This document shows, piece by piece, positions 22,906 through 33,814 of a DNA stretch of 64,000 nt. A program made the position numbers and the translations under genes. Source of the stretch: Marsupella aquatica (taxonomy: Eukaryota > Marchantiophyta); contig OZ316896.1 of NCBI GenBank assembly GCA_973895155.1, positions 9,610,001-9,674,000 of the forward strand, in the 5' to 3' direction. Every line of letters starts with the position of its first letter. The stretch's first letter is position 1. The notes under the pieces were generated by a model, which made no database searches, had not been told where the DNA came from, and was given only the letters and a program-made list of their open reading frames with translations.

Positions 22906-25139
22906 ATCCAATTAACTTTTATTTTTTCCTCCATCATTTGGAATTTTCAATCTTGAAGCTTGCAACAATTTTTAACACTATCCTTGGATTGAAGATGTGT
23001 GCTGCATTCAAGATGAAAATAACAAATTCTGTCAAATACAAGCTTAATTTTGACAAGGGTTTGCACAAGCTCAACAAGTGTGAAACTGTTTGGCAATGCT
23101 CATTTCCTCCGAAACTGTATTAGAAAAACAGACCCAAAGAGCCAAAGCACACTTCATGCAAGCCCTGCAAAGTCCCCAACATTACCAGAAAATGACCTTT
23201 GGCTAGGAGAGGAGTAGGGTTAGCAACCAAAACACAGTCATGACATGAGGCTAATCTCTAAGCCTATCCATAGGGCAAAAGAAAACAGATCCAAAGGGCC
23301 AAAGCACCACCGCCACCCTATTGAATCTCCACCCTAGATGTAGATGACATCAAGCCTGTGTAGCTCTAGTCTCTAATAGGAGTGGTGCTACAGATGTTGA
23401 GGCAATTTCTCAGTTTGGCTCTCCCTGTCATCTTATTGATTTCAGTCAATGTTTGACATAAGCGCCAAGGCTTTATTGCACTTTGGGTACCCTAAAGAGA
23501 AATATGAATGTTCACAGCAACTCATAGAGAATGAGTTGTAGAGGGGACCGTGCAGTATCAGCTTGATATATGCACTGGTGTCCCTCAATCCAGATCCTAC
23601 AAACCATCTCATGAATGAGCGGGAGGAACCTAGGGTTGTGCTTCTGTGTCCGGAAAGTACTATTTAACCTTCCCAAAGAACGAGCAGCATTTGGGGCACT
23701 GTTGCTTTGCTTCAAAGAAAATTAAGTAAAGAAAAGTGTGAAAACATCCCAAACACCCAAGGGTGTTAACAAATCAACCAAGAGTGTATTAGTGTGAGAA
23801 TATGCCAACCACCAAAGGTGTCAACTTAGTGTACTATATCACGTGCTATACTGATCTCATTAAAAATACTATTATGAAGAATTTTTTAATAAATATCCAT
23901 GTATTAACATTTGAGTGTTTGCCTTAATTAAAAAACAAACAAACTCCCCCTTCATGTTATGATTTTATTTTAATCATTATAGTTTGGTCAAAATAATATA
24001 AATAATTTATCCTATTTTTGTTAATTACCCTAAAAACAAGTAATATGCACATTGTTTAGCTTCTAGTCACATCACTCGAGATTGCGTAAAAGTAGTTTTC
24101 TCTTCTGAACAGTTTCATTGATAATAGAATCCAGGCGTTGGTGTCTGTGCGGCCTTTTGTAATTTCCCCAAAAGCAAGTAATAGGCCCATTGCTTAGCTT
24201 TAGTCCATTTCTTCACTCCCTCACAATTGCGGAAGACTAGTTCCTTTTGTGAGCTAGAACAGAATCCAGCAGGCCTCACTGTGTTGTAGTGGGTCATGGG
24301 AATGGCCAGATCAAATTAGGCTTTACTCAAACACTCAGAAATGTTATGGCTTTGGAGCCATTACTTCAGCCTGAGCCTTTTGAAGAATACACAACTGCCA
24401 GAAGGAAGCCCAATTTTATTTTTCATTCTCGTGCTGATCACCTTGATTTTGCATGGTCTTTTGAGATTCATAGCTAGTATGCTCGTCATGACAAGACCCC
24501 TTTAGCAGACTGCTACTAAGGAACCCCAAGCTGCATGGTCTTCTGAGATTCACAGCTAATATGCTCGTAAGGAAAATCCCCATCGGCAGACTGTTACTGA
24601 GGAACCCCAGGTCTGCTCCAATTCAAAGGTTCAGGTAAGACGAAGCATTGCGCGTCTCTCATCCAAACCAGGCAAAATGGTCCAAGAGCTGTGCAGCCAG
24701 ATCTTGGGCAAATAGACGATCTGCTCAGAACAAGCATGCACTACAAATCGTGAAACATCAAGTAAAGCCTGCAATGGCCAGATTCCCGAACTCCTGTAGG
24801 TCCGTTGCAAAATGCTCGCCTCCGTTTATGGTGAAAACTTCCAACCCTCCACAAACAGGCCAGTTACATACGAAGTTCTAGCACAATAGCAAGAGCAGCG
24901 ACAGATGTTTGAAAAACTCATTTCGCCAATTGATACCTAGATCCCCATCGAAGCTCAACGAGAAGGCAGGAGACCAGACGAAGTTAAACCCGTCAGCTGG
25001 TGACCTACGGCCAGCCCGTAATTAGATAAAAATGTGAAATGCAGATCGTGTCAAGATCCCAATCTTAGTCGTATCACCAGGCCTGCCTTGAATTAGATAG
25101 GATGTGATTTGAATCATTCCCATTGAGGATCCCTCTACT
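22906..25139. other. Intergenic with tandem and dispersed repeats
   Basis: No gene is recognised. About 24030-24105 is duplicated at about 24165-24250 (CAAGTAATA, CATTG, TTTAGCTT shared). About 24448-24525 is duplicated at about 24530-24607 (GCATGGTCTT, GAGATTCA, ATGCTCGT, GCAGACTG, GAGGAACCCC shared). The latter also resembles about 39370-39460, so this belongs to a dispersed family. Confidence 0.55.
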
Positions 25140-27560
25140 TCCAGAAGCTGCCGGAAACGACGCTCCAATACCCAAATCAGAAGCCACGCATGCATCAAGT
25201 ACCTTAACAGAGATCTGTCACGATTTTGCGTCAGCAACAACTTTCAGCTTATCAGTGTAACAATCACAATGCGAGGCGTTGATCGTTCTTGTACTGGGAT
25301 CAAGATCTTAATTTAATGCGAATAGGGAGAGCACAAACATGTGGCGAAATTCCACAAATAGGAAGCACGTAGGTAGCATTCCACCCTTACATGAGAGCTG
25401 TATTGGCTTCCTGTGGCCGGAAGAGACAGACGAAATTCTTGCATGAAATTATAACAGTCATCCAAAGCTTTCCGTTAATCTGCTGGATTGCATCTAACGG
25501 GACAGTCGTACTCAAGCACCCATACATAAATCTAAATCGTGAACCGGACCTTCTCCCCAGCTGACCACATAAAAATGAATGAGCCACTAAAATGCTCATG
25601 TAGGAATTAATGTTGCCAAATCTACAATTGTACCAGAGAGGTCACGCATGCTACCTCACGACTTGGTCTCAGCCAATTGGCTCCATCCATCCAGCTCCCC
25701 CACGTTCATTACTGGTAGCTCGATGGACCATCATGCACCTTCACATCCATGGCAAGCACCTACCATACATCTGTCCAACAAGGGCCATAGTGGGCGGAAC
25801 TAACCAGCTCTATTTAATTTGGTTCTGGAACAGGGCCTACGTTCCATTTCACTAATCGCTGCTCTCTGCAGCAAAGAATCTTCTCGGTGCTCCTCTATGT
25901 TTTTTCTCGAACTATACAAGACACTACAAAACCATTCAGGACCTGAAAAGGCTATTATCTAGACAGCTGTGGACAAATCCTTCACCCATGGATCCAGAGG
26001 CTTTCCGATGGTATACACCACGAATCCGATCTTCCGCAATGCCGGGCCATTCAGCACATTCCGCCCATCAAAGACAAATGCAGGCTTTTGCATATTGTCG
26101 TACACCTTCTGATAATCCAGCTTCTTGAACTCGTCCCATTCGGTAATCACACAGAGCCCATGAGCACCCTTTACTGCCTCATACGGATCCCGCACGACGG
26201 TCACCTGCTTGTCATCTACGGAGTTAACTTTCTGCAAGTGCTGAGGATGGTCCCAGTCGAATTTGTTCATCGCCAAATCGCGCCTGATCTGGTCCTCCGT
26301 AACCTGAGGATCGTAGATGCTCAGAAGAGCCTTGTCACCCAGAAGCCCATTGCATACATCGATAGCCGGAGTCTCTCTGGTATCTCCGGTGTCCTTCTTG
26401 AAAGCAAAACCCAAGATGCCGATCTTCTTCCCGGACACGGTGTTGAACATAGATGACACCACTCTCTTCACGAACCGGTTCTTCTGATAATCATTGATGG
26501 ACACCACCTGTTTCCAGTAGTTCGCCACTTCCATCAGCCCATTGCACTCACAGATGTACACCAGATTGAGGATATCCTTCTGGAAGCACGAACCTCCGAA
26601 GCCCACGCTGGTCCCCAAAAACTTGGACCCGATTCTGGAGTCCGTGCCGATCGCATACGACACTTCTGCCACATCGGCTCCCGTAGCCTCGCAGAGGGCG
26701 GACATTGCATTCACCGAGGAGATCCTCTGAGCAAGGAACGCATTGGCAGCGAGCTTGGAGAGCTCGGCGGACCACAGATTGGTGGTCAGGATGCGGTCCT
26801 CGGGCACCCAATGCGCGTACACGGCCTTGAGATCAGCGACTGCTTTCTGACCCTCGGGAGTCTCCCGACCTCCGATCAGAACGCGATCGGGCTTGTCGAG
26901 ATCCGCCATGGCAGTGCCCTCTGCAAGGAACTCGGGGTTGGAGAGGATCTGGAAGCTGATCCCCTTGTTGTTGTGCGTCAGGATCTTCTCAATAGCCTCT
27001 GCAGTCTTCACAGGCACGGTCGATTTCTCGACCACGATCTTGTCCGACTTCGACACCTCGGCAATCATGCGCGCTGCGCTCTCCCAGTAGGTCAGATCGG
27101 CAGCCTTGCCGGCTCCCAGACCCCGCGTTTTCGTAGGAGTATTGACAGACACAAAGATAATGTCCGCTTCCGCAACGAGCTTCTCGACATCAGTCGAAAA
27201 GAACAAGTTTTTCCCCCTGCACGCCTTGACGATCTCATCAAGCCCGGGCTCGTAGATAGGCAACTCATCGCTGTTCCACGCTGCAATCCTCGGCTTCGAG
27301 ATGTCCACCACATTCACAATGATGTTCGGGCATTTCAAGGCGATCATGGCCATCGTCGGCCCGCCCACGTACCCAGCTCCAATGCAGCATATCTTCACTC
27401 CCATGATGGCAATCCTTTCTCCCGATCCTCGACAATCAGGCACACTAATCGACCACCTCTTTCAATCAAACTCTCCCGCACACAAATGCCTCCTCCTCTC
27501 ACTCCTCTCTCCTCTGCTCAGCTCTGCTCAGCTCTGCTCAACTCTTGCTCTGGGCTGCAA
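25140..27560. repeat. Segmental duplication, copy A
   Basis: Homology to 44930-47420 covers the coding sequence and about 800 bp of 3' flank. Shared flank blocks include GACGCTCCAA, CTTCAGCTTA-type and GTCACG.ATGCTACC sequences. It extends into the 5' flank up to the shared GCAATTGTGCAATTGGGAGT block. Flanks are more diverged than the coding sequence. Confidence 0.85.
25959..27404 (-). CDS. UGD: UDP-glucose 6-dehydrogenase, copy A, 481 aa
   Basis: This cytosolic enzyme oxidises UDP-glucose to UDP-glucuronate with two NAD+, feeding pectin and hemicellulose precursors. The NAD-binding motif GAGYVGGP is at residues 9-16, the SVNTPTKT segment at 86-93, and the catalytic cysteine (C273) lies in [10 protein letters not shown]. 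The second Rossmann domain includes [19 protein letters not shown]. The length of 481 matches plant UGDs and the coding region has no intron, as usual in plant UGD genes. The frame continues 13 codons upstream to an ATG at 27443. I chose the ATG at 27404 because it aligns with both other copies and the family. It differs from copy B at nine residues (for example K4T, N/H near 31, M/I near 287). No catalytic residue is changed. Confidence 0.96.
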   Translation of the reverse strand: MGVKICCIGAGYVGGPTMAMIALKCPNIIVNVVDISKPRIAAWNSDELPIYEPGLDEIVKACRGKNLFFSTDVEKLVAEADIIFVSVNTPTKTRGLGAGKAADLTYWESAARMIAEVSKSDKIVVEKSTVPVKTAEAIEKILTHNNKGISFQILSNPEFLAEGTAMADLDKPDRVLIGGRETPEGQKAVADLKAVYAHWVPEDRILTTNLWSAELSKLAANAFLAQRISSVNAMSALCEATGADVAEVSYAIGTDSRIGSKFLGTSVGFGGSCFQKDILNLVYICECNGLMEVANYWKQVVSINDYQKNRFVKRVVSSMFNTVSGKKIGILGFAFKKDTGDTRETPAIDVCNGLLGDKALLSIYDPQVTEDQIRRDLAMNKFDWDHPQHLQKVNSVDDKQVTVVRDPYEAVKGAHGLCVITEWDEFKKLDYQKVYDNMQKPAFVFDGRNVLNGPALRKIGFVVYTIGKPLDPWVKDLSTAV

Positions 27561-28270
27561 TTGTGCAATTGGGAGTTCTCTTTAGAGCTCTCTTCGTCGG
27601 AGAGGAGGTTCTCCGATCCGCTATTGCCGGCGTAAAGTGGAAAGAAAGGGGCTCGTTGCTCTCTCGAAGCGACCACGAGCGAACGCGCAAAGCTGTCGAA
27701 GAGGAGGGGAGAGGAGAAAGCTGTGGAACAGGAGAGGAGAGGAGAGAGGAGGGGAGAGGAGAGGAGAGGAGAGACGCTTCGGTCCACCATGGCAATCAGG
27801 CGGGGTGGCAGACCACGGTCACGCTCGCTCCACCCAGCCCGGGGCAGGGTGTAAAGCGGCTTCGCCTGTACAGGTTTTACAAGCTGGACACCCGGGAGAT
27901 TCGCGCACGCCACGACCGGGACGGACCGACGGGAGGGAGCGAGCCGGAGGTCGTCGGTCGGTCGAAGATGGCCAGGGCTTCGGGGCCCGCTGGGATGACA
28001 GTATGGTGGGATAGCCCTGGCCCCGGTTTTGCTCCGCTTAGAAGAGGCATAGCGCACGTTTTCTCGGTCGGTCGGCCATCTTCGGGGGCCAGGGCTTCGG
28101 GGGCAAATGGGATGACAACTGGTGTGGTATAGCCCTGGCCCCGGTTCTGCTCGGCTGAGAAGAGGCATAGCGCACGTTTTCTTGGCCTGTTGGGTAGCCC
28201 TGGCCATAGTGTCTCTCGGCGGGCAAGAGGCATAGCGCACGTTTTCTTGGCACGGTTGAAGATGGTCGAA
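27405..28270. repeat. UGD-A upstream region with simple repeats and minisatellite
   Basis: Next to the gene are CTCTGCTCAG-type repeats (about 27515-27545) and a GAGAGGA purine tract (about 27700-27775). Then comes a minisatellite whose conserved core AGAGGCATAGCGCACGTTTT appears at about 28043, 28161 and 28227, with AGCCCTGGCC blocks between. Long open frames on both strands (for example 27518-28282 minus) follow the repeats and are not considered genes. The region adjoining the start codon is presumably the UGD-A promoter and 5' UTR. Confidence 0.75.
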
Positions 28271-29045
28271 AATGTATGGCACCGGCCCCTGCTTTCATTT
28301 TCTTTTGTTTTGGTGTTTCAGGAACTCTAGAAAGGCGTCTCAAATATGTTTATTTTTCAGGTTTCACTGTGCCAGTACTCGTGCAGATTGGGACAATAAT
28401 CATGATTGGTAGAGCACCTAATGGGAGACCCAACCAATCACGTAGGAACAGTAAGTACCCAAATTTTGCAGGAAACCCAAGCACATACAGTGTGCTGCTA
28501 CCCTACTTATATTTTAGTACCAAAGGAAAATTATCTTTGGTTGTACCCTGTGGGGGTGCACCAGAGAGCCTCGCCAGCTGCTAGGGAGGTGCCATTTTTT
28601 GATATATGAGACACCCAAAACCTATAACTGCAAATCCTGGCTTATTCCAAGGCAAACCAAGCTGTTTTCCCCACCCGTTGTTGCAATCTCTGCAAGGGCT
28701 TTGTAAGGATATGAACTTGTGTACACTTATGGGTATGAGCATAAATCCTACATGAAATCTTTGTGAATGATTGTATACAGTTTCTATGTGAAGTGTTGCA
28801 CTTATGAGATAGGATGCGGGGATCCAGTACAAACAAAATGAATTGTCCTTTGTATCATCTTGACTTTGCACTTGTTTGGATTCTAAACACTAAGAAACTT
28901 AAATACCCTAAACTTGACAAAGTCACACAATGTCACAACTTTAGAAAGGTATGGAAATTCACAAACTTGTCAATCAAATGAGTCAATCAATCAGAATGAT
29001 CAAATGGTCAGCTTTACTCATTGTTGTTTTAAAATTAAATGAATC
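28271..29045. other. Intergenic
   Basis: AT-rich, with no supported gene. GAATC at 29041-29045 is the left target copy of the adjoining solo LTR. Confidence 0.45.
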
Positions 29046-29390
29046 TGTTGAGCATAGACGATAATCGCAACGGCAAGCCCATGAACCATCCAACGCACAA
29101 GAGTTGATACAAATAGATACGTGGTTCACCTCCACATGAGACTACGTTCATGGGAACACACATGAGCTTTACTGCACTCTAGGTCGACCGGCCATACCAA
29201 GCATCCACAACGCAAGCTCTCTATATCTCTCAACTAGCTCCGTAATAATGGGCCTAAGTTCCCCCTCTCCAAGCAAACACCGCTTGGTTATAGAGTGTGC
29301 ACAACATGACTAACCTAACCAAGTCTGTGACTAAGGTTAGCCTTAACTACGGTACAATAGTTACTCTAGACCTAAGAGTAAATCCTAACG
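29046..29390 (-). repeat. Solo LTR related to the copia element
   Basis: This 345-bp sequence begins TGTTGAGCATAGACGA and follows the copia LTR through CGCAACGGCAAGCCCATGAA, ATACGTGGTTCACCTC, GGGAACACAC and AAGAGTAAAT, with scattered changes and small gaps. It is flanked by the 5-bp repeat GAATC (29041-29045 and 29391-29395). No internal element sequence adjoins it, so it most likely arose by LTR-LTR recombination. It is oriented as the copia LTRs. It is more diverged than the two LTRs are from each other. Confidence 0.9.
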
Positions 29391-29395
29391 GAATC

Positions 29396-29576
29396 AAACC
29401 TAAATCAATACTTTATTATACTTTGAAAGGTAAATGGAATTGTTATAGATATTTATTTGTTGGCCACCCTCTATGTTTTATGGCATGGTCATTCTTAAAT
29501 TTCCCATATTTTTACCATTCCTGGGTCTAACAGTTTTTTTCTGTCAATCAAACAAAGATAATTTCATGTTTGTTTT
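29396..29576. other. Intergenic
   Basis: No feature was recognised. Confidence 0.4.
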
Positions 29577-31010
29577 ACGAGGGATATGCTTAACATACCC
29601 CCAAACAACAATTTCTTGCTTGATCAACCCCCAAAGTACATTTGTTACCCAATGGACCCCATCTGACAGTTTTTTGTAGATAGTGCTTGTGAGGAGCACT
29701 ATAGGGAAACTTTACCACAGTGAACTCTAATTTTCTATCATATGAGCTCGTGGTCTCGCCCACAGTACGCCGCAATTGTGTCGAGATAGGAGTCTGCCCG
29801 CAATCCCCACGTGACAAGAATGACACTGGATGCAGTTGTGAGTACTTTTCTGTTTAAAGACAAAACTAGTATGGTCTTCAGTCATTCAGGGGTTAGTCTT
29901 AGTCGTCTAAGTTTTAGAGGTAGTAAAATTGGGCTGCTATCTCCATAATGTTCATCTCTACTTTGTTGGGAATCTTTATGTCGAGTGCAAATGGACAAAT
30001 CTATTTTTGGATCTCCTCCAAGACAAATGCTTTGCTAGATTTCTTTGACACCAATTTGCTAAACCTGCACACTTGTGTTCATAAGTTATTAAATGTTTTC
30101 AATCTTTATAAGGCAGGACCATTATGACAACCAAGAATCCAAACACTTTTCAACTTCTCCAAAATACTCAAAATGTTTGCCCTTTCAAATTTGAGTTGCC
30201 TTTGCTTCCACTACCAGCAATTGAACTAAGACACTTGGCATTATGTATTCTAAACAAGTTGTATTCACAAGAATAAACAATAACATATCAACAACGATTG
30301 ATGACAACATTAAAATCTTACACACCTTCTTATGGGCTTTTCCCATCAAGTATCCTGGCCACCACCTAAATCCATGTGCAATTGCATCTTGTTTTTGGGC
30401 ACGCTCTATCTTGTGGTGGTAATTTGTCACATTACACAGATCCCCTCTATGCCAAAGATGCACAATGACATCAAAATCTCCAACATCTGATATCCCTAAG
30501 AGTACCTCACACCACTACAATGTCATCCAGATTGCATGCAACACTAATCAAAAGACACTTCAGGAGCCTCCCAATAACCTTTGATGAGATAGATTCCCCC
30601 AAACCTTGTGACCCGACAGAAGTTGTCTCGACAGAATGTAAAACAATGAACATTTGGACCACTTTTTATGAGGACAATTCAACAATGAACATCTGAAGGC
30701 ATTACCCATATTGTCTTCACATTATTTTTGAAATCCTTGGTAGTCGCCGTCGCGACAAGGCTTACCCTAAACCAAACATGTGATGGTTTGGTCAAGCACC
30801 CATGGACACGTTCAAGTAGACTGCAATTGCAATACACTGTTTTGCCATGAACTGGGCTCACGTTCTCATATGTTGTAGTACAAAGCATAATACCCTATAC
30901 AAGAACATTTCACCAGAAACTATAAAAGGTGGTCGATTGGGTAACAAATGGACTTTGGAACAAGAAACAGTTGTTTGGGGTTCTGTTAATTAAGCATATA
31001 GCTCATTTGT
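29577..31010. repeat. About 1.4-kb segment bounded by inverted repeats
   Basis: About 29580-29660 and the reverse complement of about 30934-31005 match over roughly 70 bp. Shared blocks are ATATGCTTAA, CCCCAAACAAC, TTCTTG, CCAAAGT and ATTTGTTACCCAAT. The arrangement suggests a non-autonomous DNA transposon or an inverted repeat remnant. No transposase motif was found in the frames between them, and a clear target duplication was not seen. Confidence 0.6.
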
Positions 31011-31949
31011 TTACCACCACAAAAATCATAGTTTGTATTCCCAACTGAAACCATGGAGGTGGCACAATCATATGCTAGGAATTTTACAAAGAACTTGTCA
31101 TGGGGTCATTTAACAATACAATGTCTATAATGGCAAGAGGAGACAAAGAGTTGAAAGGTCCCACACCACAAGTCTTATTCTAGGTGCTTGGTGATCATAA
31201 TGGACTGAATCTAGCAAAACATTTTCCCAGACATTTGTTTGCTTCTTGGGATCATATTTTCTAGGGGTAGTTCACTATCATAGCCATGAAGTAGGGTGCT
31301 GGACTTGAACCAGGGACCAAAGGGCCTTGATCCAAAAGGCAAAACACTTCGAAGTGTTTTTAGGGGGACTTTTCATAGAACCAACCGTTCCATTTTGCTT
31401 GACCGTTTTTACCATATTGAATCTTCACTATTGGAAGCTTTTGGTGACAAGTAGATCTTACATAAGAACAACAATAGAACATGGTTTGGAGATTAAAAAC
31501 CCTATTTGGCCTTTTGTGGGGCCATTCATTTTGTTGGGACATTCTGATGTGTCATGATTGACAAGACAAGAAATCAATAGAGAGTTATTCCCTCCACATT
31601 CCTAGGGAATCTTTGTGATTGTCCATTTCTTGCACACACCACCTAGCGGTAATTTGGTTTGCACAAAGTTGTTTTTTAAAGAGTCCTGACTTTCATGGGT
31701 GGCCATCAAACATTTTCCCAACCAAAAAGGTTTATTAGTCTTATATTTCCAAAAGTGATGTCCCTTAGGGACAGTGTGACTATCCAGCACAAACCCCCTG
31801 GACCGAGGGAGTTGACAGTATAAACGGAATTATGGGAGAAATTCAAGAACACTCCCAAACAGGATGCAAGACTTTATATGAATGGAAACACCAGAAAGAC
31901 TATGCTGTCAATCAACAAGAGATTAATACAAAACTTGCTTTCAAATCAA
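31011..31949. other. Intergenic
   Basis: No gene. At 31301-31311 the minus strand reads GGTTCAAGTCC, an exact tRNA B-box-like sequence, but without a full tRNA fold. It could be a SINE remnant. Confidence 0.4.
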
Positions 31950-32520
31950 AATCTAAAAACTAGAGAACTTACAATTATTAACCCGTGCATTTTTTCTGGT
32001 TCATGACTTGTCTGTTATCAAAATCATTGGCTGTTGGAAAAGCTGATAGACTCTGCTTCCAGCAAACATAGGTGGGTTGTATGGCGTTCAGTATAGAAAG
32101 AGAAATAATATATGCAATTTATATGACAGGACAATGGAAGGGTAAATTTTGAGATGGAGAATTCCTAACAGAATGAGAAATTTAACACCACAAAAATGAA
32201 ACAGCAGTCAGTTGCTCTCGTCAGTCCTTATTCTATGCTGCAAGTAAGCTGCAGGAATCCAATAATGATCCTTGGTTCTTACAATGTTCAACTACCAAAG
32301 ATTGTGGAACAATTGCATCAAGTAAAAAAAATTGAAAACTTACAACCATTGACCTGTGCATTTGTCAGGGTTAATAACTTCCTTGCATGTTATTAGAATC
32401 AAGTGATTGTTGGCTCGTTGAAAAGTTGATTTGATTCCACTTCCAACAAGCTCAAGTGAGTTTCCTCAAGCTGAGTATTAGAAAAGAAATGTCAGTTGCA
32501 ATTTGATGATGGGAGACTGG
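31950..32520. repeat. Diverged direct duplication, about 200 bp, 370 bp apart
   Basis: About 31960-32150 and 32330-32520 share ACTTACAA, CTGTGCATTT/CCGTGCATTT, TGTTATCA-type, ATTG(T/C)TGG, TTCCA(G/A)CAA and GAAA(A/G)GAAAT blocks in the same order. Confidence 0.6.
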
Positions 32521-32965
32521 AGATATAAACCTTGGGGCAGTGGCCTATGTAATCAAGGCCATGAGTTTGAATAAATGAAAGTATTTTAAAAATCATTTTA
32601 GGCTAAGCAGATAAACATTTTTTCTAATCTAGGGGTTATATAAAAGTGACATTGGGGAAGACAATTTATGTGACGGGGTCCCGCCACGGTAAATCACCAT
32701 TAGTGTCACCAGCAAGACACCTGTAAATAAATAAGCCGCGAGTTTTTTTAATTTTTTAATGTTCTTTAAATCTATAAAGTTTTTTTAAAGCATCTCGGGA
32801 TAGTCGGAGACCCCAACAGTTTTGTCTAGACCCGGGTTAATTATGGGGCAAAAACCTGGGGGGGTTTAAAATTGTGACTTTCCGGGAAGGTAAGGAAGTC
32901 CGGGAAATAAGCATTTTTAATTTTTTGGTAACACCCCTTCTAAAGCAACACTCAGGCAGGACTGG
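32521..32965. other. Intergenic, possible untranscribed edge of a repeat element
   Basis: A composition change occurs at about 32670, from AT-rich to a GC-rich block beginning GTGACGGGGTCCCGCCACGG. It may be the edge of the element that contains the downstream tandem repeats and the 616-codon ORF, but a matching right edge was not found. Confidence 0.35.
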
Positions 32966-33420
32966 AGGAGTATGGGGGGTTTAATTAAACCCCCATTAAA
33001 TCCTTCTGCGAGCTGCGAGCTGTGAGCCGCCTGCGGGCCGCGAGCTGCGAGCCGCGAGCTGCGAGCCCTGCAGAGGGCGGGAGCTGCTGCGAGCTGCCGC
33101 GAGTGAGGAGTATGGGGGGGTTTTAAAATAAATCCCTCCTAAGGAGGTCCACGAGCTGCCGTGCGAGGAAGGGGAAGCGTCCGCGAGTGAGCCGCGAGCC
33201 GCGAGCTGCGAGCCCTGCAGAGGGCGAGAGCTGCTGCGAGCTGCCGCGAGTGAGGAGTATGGGGGGGTTTTAAAATAAATCCCTCCTAAGGAGGTCCACG
33301 AGCTGCCGTGCGAGGAAGGGGAAGCGTCCGCGAGTGAGCCGCGAGCTGCGGGCCGCGAGGTGTGAGCCGCGAGCTGCGGGCCGCAAGCCGCAAGCTGCGA
33401 GGCGCGAGCTGCGAGGAAGG
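32966..33420. repeat. 147-bp tandem repeat with GAGCTGCGAGCC core
   Basis: The landmark AGCCCTGCAGAGGGCG occurs at 33064 and 33211, exactly 147 bp apart. GAGGAGTATGGGGGG occurs at about 32966 (partial unit), 33105 and 33252. Each full unit contains TTTTAAAATAAATCCCTCCT, then CCACGAGCTGCCG and AAGGGGAAGCGTCCGCGAG. Between units are short CGAGCTGCGAGCCG arrays. Minus-strand open frames here are repeat-derived. Confidence 0.9.
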
Positions 33421-33814
33421 GGGACTCCCGCGAGTCGGGACAAAGGAGGGCTCCGGGGCGCAAGGCGAAAAGCTGCTCCCGGGGGGTTTTCGTTGGTTTT
33501 TTTCTCTCCCCTCTTTTCTCCTTTTCACACGACCCTTCTCTTGCCGAAAGCAAACTCGAGTTTCTCTCCCTTATTGCCGAAAGCTTTCTCCTTATGTAAC
33601 AATTATTTGAGCTCTCTCTCCAATTCTTCTCAAGGCTCACTCATGGGGGATTGCGGGGACTGTTCGGGCATTAACGATAGCAACATGAAGTGACGACGGA
33701 GGGGATTGAGAGAAATAAATTAATCGGGCTACGGGGGCTGTGTCGGGCCAAGGAATTGACATTGCTACGGGTGATGGGATTTGGTGATTGAGAATTTGAT
33801 TTCAGGATGCATGA

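Noticed and set aside
27404-27443. Upstream ATG giving UGD-A a 13-residue N-terminal extension
   Set aside because: Neither paralogue has it, and family members start at the MGV(K/T)[11 protein letters not shown] position.
26811-27635. 274-codon plus-strand frame antisense to UGD-A (also 46677-47063 and 57178-57720 minus)
   Set aside because: Antisense shadow of a GC-rich conserved coding sequence; the same shadow occurs on the other UGD copies.
27518-28282. 254-codon minus-strand frame upstream of UGD-A
   Set aside because: It is composed of minisatellite and GA/CT-repeat translation, and overlaps an equally open plus-strand frame.
32966-33420. CRISPR-like regular repeat
   Set aside because: Whole unit including the spacer part is repeated, and this is plant nuclear DNA. 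It is an ordinary tandem repeat.
32996-33640. 214-codon minus-strand frame
   Set aside because: It repeats the same block every 49 residues because of the 147-bp DNA repeat. No protein family resemblance.
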